A DNA stretch of 64,000 nucleotides, from contig OU862916.1 of the NCBI GenBank assembly GCA_917880885.1, positions 48,272,831-48,336,830 of the forward strand, given 5' to 3'. How positions within the stretch are numbered: the stretch's first letter is position 1; the number at the start of each line of letters is the position of its first letter. Origin of the DNA: Limnephilus marmoratus. Its lineage: Eukaryota > Arthropoda > Insecta > Trichoptera > Limnephilidae. Shown one piece after another: positions 31,706-42,163 of this stretch. The position numbers and the translations under genes are program-made. The notes under the pieces were generated by a model. That model had not been told where the DNA came from. It worked only from the letters and a program-made list of their open reading frames with translations, and did not search any database.

Positions 31706-32597
31706 AATTAAATGAAGACAATATTAGCGAAACTCAATCGTAAATCTGAAAACAGAAAAATCAGAAAAAAGATACGGTCACATTTGGAACACAGACCCAG
31801 GACCTTCACCTTGCCGGGGTACAGTTATACCAACGGAAAAAAATTGTTAAAAATAAAAATGGATAAAAATTTATAGCAATTAGTTCGGGTTTGAATCTTG
31901 CAATCATAAGATAGCAGCCAATAAAAATATGCGTTAATAAAATGTTGGTAGTTCTTAGTCGAAGGATGATACAGTTAAAAATTACTGAATTTTAATTTAA
32001 TTTGGGAGACGGGTATAGGAATCGCCGCCCCGGGAACCATTTATTGGATAACCAACACATCTGCCGTAGGTCACCCTAAGTGCTTCGCTACGTTTGGTGA
32101 CTTAGCAGGGGTGCCCGGGTTCAGGTGGTGAGATTTACCACCTGCTGCGTGACGGGTCGGGTCGAGAGAGACTGGTTGAGGGAGGCCTTTTGACCTTTCC
32201 AGCCGGACTCTCTCAACCGATCGCCTTGCACCGCAGGTTTAAGGGATGGATTCATGCGTCTGTAACTCCTGGGCACATTGTACCACAGATTCCTACCCAA
32301 CCCTCACACCTTTTAACTACCCACAACTTCCTCTCCTTCCTTTCCCTTAAAAGACCCTCCACACAGCATACCCAAAGATGACATAGGCCCTGAGGGGAAT
32401 TATTTTCCTCAGGGCCTCCTGTGGGGAGCTATTGTTAAAAAAAATAATCGGATAGGGACACATTAGCTCAGTTGGTAGAGTTGCGCCCCGCCAAGGCGAA
32501 GGTCCTGGGTTTGTGTCCCGGATATAACCGTATATTTTTCTAATTTTTTTTTCAGCTTTTCGATTGAGTTTCGCTAATATTGTCTTCATTTAATTAA
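31706..32597. mobile_element. Second foldback with tRNA-like arms, enclosing a family B copy
   Basis: The left arm, about 31706-31850, and the right arm, about 32455-32597, are inverted copies beginning TAATTAAATGAAGACA and sharing ATATTAGCGAAACTCAATCG. Each arm has a tRNA-like part: on the right, TTAGCTCAGTTGGTAGAG (a textbook A box) and GGTCCTGGGTTTGTGTCCCG (a B box with CpG decay); on the left, the complement of GGTCCTGGGTCTGTGTTCC. Between the arms sits a family B repeat (32010-32445). There is no overall sequence match to the foldback at 23.4 kb, only the same design. Confidence 0.6.
32010..32450 (+). repeat. Family B repeat, best complete copy
   Basis: Reading 5' to 3': GGAATCGCCGCCCCGGGAAC, ATTGGATAACCAACACATCT, GGGTGCCCGGGTTCAGG, GACTCTCTCAACCGATCGCC, TTGCACCGCAGG, CTCCTGGGCACATTGTACCA, CTTCCTCTCCTTCC, CACACAGCATACCCAAAGAT, CCTCAGGGCCTCCTGTGGGG and AGCTATTGTTAAAAAAAATA. 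The A-rich end and constant orientation suggest a retroposed, non-coding element of about 440 bp. Confidence 0.72.
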
Positions 32598-33109
32598 AAA
32601 TTAAAATGTTTTTAAAGGGTTTTATAAAGCGGAATCGAACTCATACTTGTTACTAAGATTTTTAATTCCTAAAGTTCAATGTTTTATTTTGCTCCGTCTT
32701 CCATCAATCCTTTGACGCTCTCCGTGATCGAGGGTTAAGGGCCCGTAACCCGGATTTCTACTGATTTATTACACGTTTCCCTTAAACACGGTAAGTTTTA
32801 AAGCTCTTAAAAAAATATATGTTATTCTTGAAGATAATATCCTACACTTTGCCCGCGCCGAAAAGCAAATTATATAAAATTCCCTCGATAGAAAAAAATC
32901 GCAAAGTATGCTCCAAAAATTATTATAAACACGTTTGTTTCAGTTATTTTACAAGCTATATGTATGAAAAAATTCAGTGTTTCTTTAAATGCTGTTTAAG
33001 ATAATGCCCGCGAGATTTTTGCTCTATTTTAAACGAGTCGTGTTTTATTAAACATTTTCGCAATTTTCGTATCGATTTTGTCGCTGTAAAAGTTAGCGCT
33101 CTCCCCGCC
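32598..33109. other. No recognisable feature
   Basis: AT-rich; no coding or repeat match recognised. Confidence 0.4.
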
Positions 33110-33456
33110 GCAGCTGTAGTGAACGACACAAAAAAAACCACAACTGTGTTTTCTTTTGCGGCACCGTCGCCATAAACATCATTAATCCTTCGAGCCGTTT
33201 CTGCAGCACTGGTGCCACGGTGGAACTCGTACTCGTAAATAACGCGATATTTCAAGTATTCCATTTTGTAAAGTAAGTGACGCAAAGAAAAAAAAAACTA
33301 TTAAGGAAAAAAACAAATGAATTATGATTTTCGAAACACTAATACATGAGTAAATAGCTGTATAAATTTGAATTTGGAATTCATAACCAAAGAGAAGATA
33401 TTTGAGATCAAATGTGCCAGTACGGCAAAACTCCAATTTCATATGTAAGGACCAAA
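33110..33456 (-). pseudogene. Mariner 5' part: terminal repeat and transposase N-terminus
   Basis: On the minus strand the terminal repeat TTTGGTCCTTACATATGAAA begins at 33456 next to TA. The frame starting at ATG 33264 encodes MEYLKYRVIYEYEFHRGTSA, then AETARRINDVYGDGAAKENT, the DNA-binding helix-turn-helix start of a cecropia-type mariner transposase. After KENTV the similarity stops and the sequence jumps to a piece resembling the middle of the gene, so the rest of the binding domain and the first catalytic Asp are gone. Confidence 0.78.
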
Positions 33457-33458
33457 TA

Positions 33459-33976
33459 TTAGTTGTGGTTTTTTTTGGTCGTTCACTACAGCTTTCTTAA
33501 ATCTGGCCAGACGATTACGGCAGATGTCTATTGTCAGCAACTGCAAACCATGATGGAAAAGCTAGCTGCTAAACAACCGAGGCTGGTTAATCGCTCTAGG
33601 CCACTGCTCTTTCATGACAACGCTAGACCACACACTGCACAACAGACGGCTAGCAAATTAGAGGAGCTTCAATTGGACATCCACCGTACTATCCGGACCT
33701 TGCCCCAACAGATTACCATTTTTTCGAAATTTGGATAACTTCTAGCAAGGGAAAAAATTCAACTCTTGTGGGGCAGTCCAAACTGTCTTCAAAGATTTTA
33801 TTGATTCCCGTCCGAATGGTTTTTTTTAGTAAAGGGATCGCTGAACTACCCATGAGATGGCAAAAGTGCATAGATAGCAATGGTACATACTTTGATTAAA
33901 TAAATATATTATATTAAAAAAAATCGACTTTATGTTCCTCCCATACAAAACGCCAATTTCATATGTAAGGACCTAA
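33459..33976 (+). pseudogene. Mariner 3' part: transposase C-terminal half and terminal repeat
   Basis: The plus-strand frame from about 33479 reads VVHYSFLKSGQTITADVYCQ, QLQTMMEKLAAKQPRLVNRS and PLLFHDNARPHTAQQTASKL, the region holding the second catalytic Asp (HDN). Near 33680 the frame shifts; the neighbouring frame continues PPYYPDLAPTDYHFFEIW with the third catalytic Asp region. The terminal repeat ends at 33976 (TTTCATATGTAAGGACCTAA), followed by TA. The N-terminal half is absent. Together with the inverted 5' part this is a dead, rearranged copy. Confidence 0.8.
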
Positions 33977-34734
33977 TATAACATTATCAGACGTATGTAA
34001 GACGTTTGAGGCATACCTGACTTATTAATGAGCATTCCCAACAAGTATTGTAGAACCGTATCAGTATTTATTCCTTATTAGTTCAGCTTTTTAAAATACC
34101 AGACACAAGTACCAGGCACACAATCAATCCACGTGTACATTTAAATCCCGCTTACAAAATGCTTGCCTAGTAAAATAGAGAAGAATTTTCTGTTTAAAAT
34201 TTAAATTTAAAAAACTTCTAAGGAGCCCTGGAGAGTTCTGCATTTATTTTGTACGCCACTGAAACTAATAAACCCCGTTTTCGTGCTCCCCCAGTGTGTA
34301 TTTACGCCATTTTGTAAGCCGTAGTAATTGGCAGTGAAAAGTCCGTATTGCCAAAGTAATGTGTTTTTTATATGCGGATCTGAACCGGGGTGGAAATAAA
34401 TTAAGCGGATTCCATAATGGACGTCCACCGTTCCAGAAACGGTTTACTTTACCGGTGATCCGAATGGAACGGTACGGAACCGTTTGTGGAGTTGGTTTAG
34501 CACTAATCGATCGCTTTTACCACGGAGTTTTCAACACTATCAGTCAGATTAGTTACGTTAATTACCGCTAGAGTGAATCAGGATTTTAGTTTTTGGCGAT
34601 TGATGAATTGCAAAAAACGAGTAGCTAATCAGGGCTTGCTCAAATAACCGTTACAAATTAGTTTATTTTGTAGAATATTTTCAGTTCGAAACTGAAATTA
34701 AAAGGGCTATTTTTTTTACAAAAATTAATTGTTT
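33977..34734. other. No recognisable feature
   Basis: No coding or repeat match recognised. A GC-richer stretch around 34380-34470 carries no known protein. Confidence 0.4.
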
Positions 34735-36040
34735 TTAACATCCATCCTATGTGAAAGTTTGTATGGATGTATGGATGGATGTATAGATGTATGCCTGTTA
34801 CTCTTTCACGCAAAAATATTGAATAGACTTTAAAAATTCTTTCACTAATAGAAAGCTACATTATTTGCGAGTGATACAGGCTGTATATGGTACAAGCAAC
34901 AGGAAAACTTCATCAGATGGAATGACAGCCTGTCAGAAGCAGCAAAATTAAAGTGCGGCGTTAGGCAAGGAGGCTCAATGTCCCCAGTGCTGTTCAACGT
35001 ATATATGGACGAACTTAGTAAAACACTGAACAAAGCAAGAATCGGATGCCACGTTGCCGGAGTATGTATGAATAATATAAGTTATGCAGATGACATGGTC
35101 ATACTAGCCCCATCAGTAAGGGCAATGAGAAAACTTCTGGGCATTTGCCAATCATACGTCGATAGTCATGGTTTGACGTACAATGCCAAAAAGTCATCAT
35201 TGCCGGTGTTTAAAGCAAATACTAATCCTACTGTCATTCCACCCATTCTCCTCGGCGGAGACAATGTCAAAATCTGCAGTGAAATAAAATATTTGGGGCA
35301 TGTCGTCACTGATGACCTAAATGATAAAAATGACATAGAACGCCAAAGAAGAGTACTAAGCGTGCGAGCCAACATGCTCGCCAGGAGATTCAACAGGTGC
35401 AGTTCTCCGGTGAAGAAGCAAATATTCCAGAGCTACTGCATGAGCTTTTACACCGGCGAACTATGGACAAGATACTCACAAGGCGTCATGAACACACTTC
35501 GAGTACAATACAATAACGCATATAGGGCGCTATTCGGCCTACCTTGGCGATGCAGTGCCTCGCAGATGTTCGCGGAAAGAAGGGTACATGGGTTCGCCGC
35601 TTTGATGTGCCACAGAATAGCCGGAGTGAGACAGCGCTACCAAAGATCGGAGAACACTCTCGTCCAGGCCGTGGCCCAGTGGCAGTGCGCGCCTCTTCAC
35701 CAAACATGGAGAATTCATCTGAAGCCCCCGTAGTAGATATACAAGTACTAAATATGTGTATGTATATTTCTTTTTAAATCTTTTTATATTATTTTCTTTT
35801 TTCTTTTCTATATAGTATGTAAATCCATTTTATGTAATGTATACTTTTTTTATGGCAGACAGAGTATTGCACCCACCGCTCTGTTCGGCTGAAATAAATA
35901 ACTTATTGTTATTATTATTATTGGGAAGCTCTGGCGTTGTGAACTAGCTCTGGTGTTATGAATTTATTTATTATACGTTTATTGTCCAGACGTAAAGCAA
36001 AGCGTTGCTCGGTAACTATAAGTAATTTGACGTACGCTGT
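34735..36040 (+). mobile_element. Helitron-like unit split by a LINE fragment
   Basis: 34735-34884 has the 5' features of the 28992-29354 element, including TTCTTTCACTAATAGAAAGC and TACATTATTTGCGAGTGATA. The next phrase of that element, GTAAGTTCTGGCGTTATGAA, reappears only at about 35932 as GGAAGCTCTGGCGTTGTGAA, after the LINE fragment. A short ATGG/ATGT tandem run lies at 34763-34795. The 3' end near 36020 is diverged and uncertain. Confidence 0.5.
34885..35930 (+). pseudogene. RTE-like LINE fragment with reverse transcriptase YADD region
   Basis: The plus-strand frame is open from about 34888 to 35733: WYKQQENFIRW, KCGVRQGGSMSPVLFNVYMD, ISYADDMVILAPS with an intact YADD (about 35089-35100), IKYLGHVVTDDLNDKNDIER, SVRANMLARRFNRC and YNNAYRALFGLPWRCSASQM. 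The N-terminal endonuclease and the first catalytic Asp of the RT are missing, so it is 5'-truncated. The ATG at 34978 lies inside the RT domain and is not a real start. The 3' untranslated region contains ATTGCACCCACCGCTCTGTT and ends in a TTA-repeat (35910-35930). The clade name is tentative. Confidence 0.8.
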
Positions 36041-36096
36041 CATTTTGTTATTTGTTTAGGTTACTATGGAAATCCCTTTGATAGTTTAAATTAAAC

Positions 36097-36292
36097 TCAT
36101 TTATACCTAATATTATAAATGCGAAACTGTATGTGTTTGATTATTGCGCTTTATGGAGGGTGGTGAGGGGGGGGGGGGAGATAGGGGCGAAGGGGGAAGG
36201 GCGGGGAAATGGTGAAAAGGGGCGGTGGGGGAGGGGGGAGTGGAGTGGGAACCCCCCTAATACTACGCGAAGTAGCCGAGGGCAAAAGCTAG
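36097..36292 (+). mobile_element. Short non-autonomous Helitron-like element with G-rich core
   Basis: The start TCATTTATACCTAATATTAT and end GCGAAGTAGCCGAGGGCAAA AGCTAG (36267-36292) match the common lepidopteran Helitron end pattern (TC...CTAG with a preceding GC hairpin). The interior (36155-36250) is almost entirely G and A on the plus strand, with a run of 12 G. Confidence 0.6.
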
Positions 36293-36379
36293 TATTAAAA
36301 TAAAATAGAAAAACTTATCACTCAAGTTGACGATGATGATAATATGTTAAATAGACAGACACAAATCAATTGTAATTTT

Positions 36380-37020
36380 ATTTATTAATTAGTGTTTTTT
36401 TCAAAATTAATTAATTAATAATCATATATAGTATATTTGTGGCATGTTCCGGAGAGGAAGATACTCTTAGTATCGCCCTGGTGTAAGACCACCATTCAAA
36501 ATATTTATCTTCTTAAAACCGTAACAAAAAATCAACTAACTTGTATGTGTCACTTTGTTACTTCAATATTTTCAAAGATACATTACCTATATTTTTTAAC
36601 TTTCACTTTGAAATTTACATTTTTTACTTGTACCGCCAACTTTTGGTGTAATTTACCACTTTAGATAACATTACCTACACACAGGCAGTGCCTTAGTGGG
36701 TTCCCATTATCTACTTTTGTCTTATATATATATATATATATTTTTTTTAACTTTTTTACATTATTTTTATCTTGTGTATTGTTATATATATTTAGAAAAA
36801 AAGATGTAAAAATTACTTTTGAAATGAATCAAGACATAATGGGAAAAAAAAAGAAAAGTTGCTTGAAATTACTTTAGTTGTGTTTGGGCAGAATATCACC
36901 CTGCTATCACCAAAGACCACCATTCAGAATCAAAACGTTGCTTGCTTGAAATGGCGTTAGTCACGTTCCCCACCTTCCTCTTTCCCATTTCCTTCCCTTC
37001 TCACTACCTTAACCCTTCAA
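36380..37020 (+). repeat. Family A SINE pieces interrupted by a LINE 3' tail
   Basis: 36412-36500 carries GTATATTTGTGGCATGTTCC, TAGTATCGCCCTGGTGTAAG and ACCACCATTCA. 36893-37012 carries ACCACCATTCAGAATCAAAA, TTGCTTGCTTGAAATGGCG and CCTTCCTCTTTCCCATTTCC. Between them is GGCAGTGCCTTAGTGGGTTC (36683-36702), the LINE 3' end phrase also present at about 1045, followed by TA repeats. Confidence 0.55.
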
Positions 37021-37590
37021 AAATTTGGCTTTTTTTTCGGATGGTCAAAATATTTTCGCTTTGCAATAAAATGCAAATATTTGGAATATTTCAGAGCAGA
37101 TTCAAAAACCAAAAACTGTTTTAGAAAGGTGATGAAATACGCTTTCAAATTATAGAATTCGAAAAATATATATTTTTTTAAATTATAAAATTTTTGCATA
37201 CAAACATAAAAAAGTTTTCAAAATGGCTCACCTTATGTTTTTTCTAACTAAAGTTACTGATAATAAAAAAAAATAAAAACACATGCATATTTTATTAGAC
37301 ATATGTATAACAAACACATATTGTAACCTCAATTTTTTGTAGCTCTATGAGAATTTTTTTTAAAAAATTCCCAAAGTTTCAAATTATTTTTTCAATTTGC
37401 GATTCAAAACTTTGTGTACATAAAAGTGTACATTTTACTTTTTTGGTGGCTATTTTTTGGATTGGAATATAAAGCAAGATGTTTTTCCTTTCTAACACCG
37501 ATTAGAACATATTTCTAACTATGATAGTAAGGGAGTTACGGCGTTTTATGTGAGACCTATGTGCGTTGGGACAAATCTGGTCTCCTGTGA
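37021..37590. other. No recognisable feature
   Basis: AT-rich, many A/T runs; no coding or repeat match recognised. Confidence 0.4.
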
Positions 37591-38311
37591 TTAAGAGCGT
37601 TTAACCAGCCAGCGGACGAAAATCCACATTTCGTCGAAAGTTGTTCTTCCGATCGTGCAGGGCGGTTACAATGAGAAAGATTGATTATTCTCCGTACCAG
37701 CTTTTTTAAATTATAACTCAATATCGAATTTATTTCAATCCAAATTAGCTTTAATTTATACCTTCATCCAAAAATGTTGAAAGGCGTGATGATAAAACTA
37801 TTAAAATAGTGTACTTTTTGTAGTTATTTTTTGATTATAAGTATTTATCATTTTTCAATAATGTCTAAATTTAATAAGAATGTTAAAAAAATCTGAAATA
37901 TATTAGTTTGTAAGTGCGCAAATAAATACATAAATGGACCAATTTTCGTCAAGAAACACATGTACGTACATATTTTTTAATGATTTTATTGAAACTAAAA
38001 TTAAAATTCTAATACATAACTTTGCTAGATAATGTATTGATTTATTTTACTGCATGATTACATTATTTGAAATGGGTGTGGTATAATACAAAAACTTTTT
38101 TGAAAATTTAACAAATCTGCCAACGACCTATGGAATAACCTTATTATACTAAAAATTTAAAAAAATTATAAAAATTTATTACATAACTATGCTAGATAAA
38201 AGAACAATCTTTCGAAATCCATTTATAATTTTTTGCGGAAAAGAGTCAATACGTCTAAAAACTTTTTTGAAAATGACGTATTTCCGGCTTTCTCTGGTAA
38301 TGCCCTCTTAA
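37591..38311. mobile_element. TTAA-flanked non-autonomous element, copy 2 (inverted)
   Basis: TTAA at 37591-37594 and 38308-38311 bound a sequence that is the reverse complement of 24113-24836 over its whole length, with scattered differences (for example ATGTGGATTTTCGTCCGCTGG-type versus TTCCGCTGG end). It encodes nothing. Because both copies end exactly at TTAA, the two are independent insertions of one element, not a segmental inversion. Confidence 0.72.
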
Positions 38312-38324
38312 ACGGGTTAAGCCT

Positions 38325-38415
38325 CATCACCCGAAACGGAAATACAATAGTCACACTGGCTCCGGGACGTTGGGAGAAGTTGAAACTCTTGTTTTGTGTC
38401 ATACAATAGATTATG
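38325..38415 (-). repeat. Family A SINE 3' fragment
   Basis: ATACAATAGTCACACTGGCT and CGGGACGTTGGGAGAAGTTG, then CTCTTGTTTTGTGTCATACA, resemble the family A 3' module with mixed decay. Orientation by eye is uncertain. Confidence 0.35.
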
Positions 38416-38605
38416 CACAGATCGAGTACGTAAGTCAGAGCCATGTTATGAAAATAGTACCTGAATCTGACTGTGACTGAAGCAAGGAGTATTTGTCATG
38501 ACTCACGATGGCTTATTATTATGATTAGGCTTACTGATTGTATACTCGTATTTGCCTTACATCTCCACCGTCTTCAATTTGTACCAATTGAAACCATTTA
38601 TTTGA

Positions 38606-38960
38606 TAAACTACACCTCTGCAATACGTCACCCCAAGTGGTTCACTACGCAGAAGTGCCCGGGTCCATGAGGTAAGTTTTGTCCGGGTCTTAGCGGCGGA
38701 TGCTTCTGCCCACGTGCCTCGTGGCGGGGTGACTGAAAGAGTGAAGCCTTATAACCTCTCCAGAGGACTCCTTCCACCCATCGCCTTGCACAGCAGTTGG
38801 AGAGATGGATTCATACGTCCTTCACTCCTGGAAATACTGACCCCCAAATTCCAACCCCACCTCTCCCCCTCATTCATTTTTCCTTCCCAGAATTTCATTT
38901 CCTTATAAAGACCCTCCACGTAGCATCCCCTAGTGTGACACAGGCGCTGAAGGCGAATTC
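38606..38960 (+). repeat. Family B repeat copy
   Basis: CTCTGCAATACGTCACCCCA, AGAAGTGCCCGGGTCCATGA, GAGGACTCCTTCCACCCATC, GCCTTGCACAGCAG, TTCACTCCTGGAAATACTGA and CCACGTAGCATCCC keep the family order. The A-rich end is lost. 38416-38605 shows nothing recognised. Confidence 0.65.
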
Positions 38961-39494
38961 AGAATAAAGGCGTAAAAATGAAAACTGAAATATGTAGTAC
39001 GAGAATGTACAAAGTTTTCTTTAATATTTTAAATTCAGAGCTCTCACGCATTGTAAGAATTTGTCAAAATAGTAATCATTTTTACGTACAAACCTAAAAT
39101 AGGTATTTCGTGAACTAAACTGTTTCCAAATTTTTAAAAGCGAATTTGAGATGGGTTGATGTTCCCATTACTTTATTTATTTCGAAGAAGCATAAATCAC
39201 AATATCTGAAAATCTAATATCCCAGAAACGTGCCCGGTTATTCGTTATACTCGTGTGGTATATTATTGCGATAGTTTGTAGAAAATATGTGGAAATCTGA
39301 ATAAAATAACGTTTAAATTAAAACTATTTTCAATGAGTTGAAAAAGTTGATAAATACTTTTTTTAACAAAAATTCCCTTTTTTTTAATTGCATGACCAAA
39401 ATAAAAATATATTGATAAAAGTCCGTAGACCAATCCATAGGAAGCATGGCTGGCAGTAGAAAGAATCGAATTCGATTCACATAATTTGAATTTG
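38961..39494. other. No recognisable feature
   Basis: AT-rich; a very short family A phrase GGTTATGTTGCGAGGCTTGA follows at 39494-39513. Otherwise nothing recognised. Confidence 0.4.
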
Positions 39495-39524
39495 GTTATG
39501 TTGCGAGGCTTGAATGGGGATTTT

Positions 39525-40839
39525 TTTATTTATTTATTTATTATGAATTAACGCCGATTAACGGCTTTTACATGGGAATTACAATAATTTGAATCAATAT
39601 ACATAGTTAAGAAGAAAAAAAATAATATAACAAAAAATTAAAGAGCACATATTGAAGTGCCAGTATAAAGCAAAAAATAGTAAGCTGTTATAAAACAAAC
39701 ATGAAGAAAAAGAAAACCTCAAATACAAGAATGTGTACAAGATATTAAGAATTAAAAAATTACTACGTAAAGTACGTAGCAATTAATTTAAAAATTCCAG
39801 AAATAAACATTGATGAAGAATATAAACATACAAAGTATATTAGATTATAATCTAACAGAAAAGCGCTGACAAACAGCTTTAATTAAATAATGTTTGTATG
39901 TTGATAATCTTTCAATATTTATCATATCATCAACAACATATTTGTTACCAAGTATATGCAGGCGATTTATTATGGCATATAATTCAGCATTAGATCCTGT
40001 ATTATTACAATGGTAAGGTAATTTGTGACGAACTGATCTACTCGGTACATGAAAACATATTAACGAAAGAAGTTCAGGAGAGTTCAACAAGTTATTAACA
40101 ATTTTAAATAAATAAAATAAATCAGAACAAATTCTTCTTTCTTTTAATGTATCAAGTCCCAGTAGTTGCAACAGGGAGAAGTAATTAATATTTTCAATTG
40201 ATATTCCCAATTTAAAATTAATGTGACGTAAGAATTTATGTTGGACACGCTCAAAGGAATATTCATGTGTACTGTAATATGGATTCCAAATGGTGGAATT
40301 AAATTCTAGTTGGCTTCTAACAAGAGAAGTATATAGTAGTTTGACAGTTTTAAGATTTTTAAAATCCTTCGAAATTCGTAAGATAAATCCCAACATTTGC
40401 ATAGCTTTACCGGATATATTATTAATATGTTTAATAAAAGTTAATTTAGTGTCAAAAGTAATACCAAGGTCTCTTATTTCAACAACAGATAATAAAGTGT
40501 GATTATTGAGAAAGTAAGTGAACAACAATGGTTTTTTTTTCCTGTGAAATCTCATAACTTGGCATTTTTTTACATTGAGAATTAATTTATTTTTAAAACA
40601 CCAATCGGAAAAGCAATTTAGATTAGATTGTAGGGACACACTATCATCAATATTATCAATAATTTTGTACAACTTCATATCATCTGCAAACATTAAAATA
40701 AGAACATGGGTGAATATGTTAGTTACGTCGTTAATAAATAAATTAAAAAGTATAGGACCGAGATGCGAACCTTGGGGTACGCCACTGGTAGCTTCAAATG
40801 TGTAAGATAAATAATCATATAAACGGACAGTTAACTGAC
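39525..40839 (-). pseudogene. Non-LTR retrotransposon, 5'-truncated but with a long open RT frame
   Basis: The minus-strand frame is open from about 40836 to 39845 and begins inside the reverse transcriptase: LYDYLSYTFEATSGVPQGSH, LGPILFNLFINDV, ILMFADDMKLYKIIDN with an intact FADD (about 40691), DLGITFDTKLTFIKHI, LVRSQLEFNSTIWNPYYSTH, FERVQHKFLRHINFKLG and a 100-residue C-terminal tail. There is no frameshift over about 330 codons, so the insertion is fairly recent. The 3' end has GCCGTTAATCGGCGTTAATT and a TAAA-type tail (39529-39545). The upstream part, including the first catalytic Asp and the endonuclease, is missing. The clade is different from the CR1-like elements elsewhere in the window. 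Confidence 0.85.
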
Positions 40840-40863
40840 TGACTGACTGTTATTTATGTGAAT

Positions 40864-41432
40864 ACTTCAAAAGAGACTGCTCCCGTCTGAAGCCTGTGAG
40901 ACTAAACCATCCCCAATTGGGTTATGTTGCGAGGCTGAATGTAGTAGCGAGTGGAAGGAGATGGGGAGAGTAAGATTGGGAAATATCTGGCTATTCAGAT
41001 CTGGTCACCAAAACACGGCTAAAGCCATTTCAATTCTAAATGTTGATCTTACATCGGAGCGATACTGAAAGTATATTCCACTCTGGAACGTGCCGCAAAT
41101 AAACTATATATGAGTAAATTGTGAAGTCAACCAAATTAATCAAATAAAATTTAATATTTGTAAAAAGCATTAGTTTTGTGGCTCGCCATAATTAACAATA
41201 AAAAGGACATAAATTTGTATATCTGTCAATATTCTACATAATAGGTTAGTTGTAATATTCTCCTGACAAAGGAAGGTGCTTCCAAAAACCGGTACAGTGT
41301 TAATAAAATAAAAGTGGTCTACAACAAATTTACGTGATTTTTTATAGCAAATAAAATTTATTTGTGCACGATTCGATCCCGCGACCTTCGGGTTGCGAGT
41401 CAAGAACCTTACCCCTCAACCACGGAGGTTGG
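40864..41432 (-). repeat. Family A SINE with a 190-bp insertion
   Basis: The 3' module (ACTGCTCCCGTCTGAAGCCT, ATCCCCAATTGGGTTATGTT), the middle (GATACTGAAAGTATATTCCA) and the AT-rich body run from 40864 to about 41158. The head resumes at about 41347 with CGATTCGATCCCGCGACCTT (B box on the minus strand) and CTTACCCCTCAACCACGGAG (A box TGGTTGAGGGG on the minus strand). Between, 41158-41346 is an unrelated insert flanked by repeats of AATAAAATTTA/AATAAAATTTAT. This is the clearest tRNA-derived head in the window. Confidence 0.75.
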
Positions 41433-41435
41433 TTA

Positions 41436-41505
41436 AAAATTGAACCTGAGATCTCAGCCTTGCCGGGGCTTTGTTTTACCACCGAGCTAAAGCGGCCCTT
41501 TCCCT
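41436..41505 (-). repeat. tRNA-like sequence of another SINE or foldback arm
   Basis: On the minus strand, TTAGCTCGGTGGTAAAAC is an A box, GCCCCGGCAAGGC an anticodon-arm-like hairpin and TCTCAGGTTCAATTTTT a worn B box. It resembles the tRNA-like arm of the foldback at 31.7-32.6 kb (CGCCCCGCCAAGGCG). It abuts the family A head directly. Confidence 0.45.
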
Positions 41506-42163
41506 TCTGTCATATTTAATTGTATCGCACTCCGACTAAGAACTACCGATATCATTTTAATTTCCTAACACTATTTTTATTAGCAGCTCTCTTCGTGAAT
41601 GACTGCAAGATTCTATCCAAAATGCAATCTAGATTAGTGTATTGGGTAAAATATCAATTTTTATTTTAATGTGCGACATCTTTTAACCTGAATAAAACCT
41701 CTAATTATTGAAATATGTTGCATTTATCTTGACTTACTTGAGAATTGATATCAAGTAGTGAATTATACCTATTAATTGACAAATAGTTGTTGCCCAGAAG
41801 AGAGATCATCTAAGAAGATGGGATACGGATAACCGGCAGTGATGCAATTCAATTAGCGTTGATAATAAGGAAATAACGTTAACTGTTGTTTTATTAATAG
41901 TTTTTTAACACGGTTTAATGCGATTTTAAAGAACCACAGCCATGAAAATGGTTATAAACTTTACTTCGGCGTCGTGTCATGCAACTAGTAATTATTAATT
42001 ATTAAATTATTGCTATTCTACATCAGAGACATAAGTTGTATAATAATAAGCGTAAATACTAATATTATGTTTTATACTCAAATCATGTACAAATCTTGCC
42101 GTAGAAATTCTTTAGAAAAAATAATAAAAACTTAATGTTTGTTGTGCTGATCACATTGCTCAA
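41506..42163. other. No recognisable feature
   Basis: AT-rich; no coding or repeat match recognised. Confidence 0.4.
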
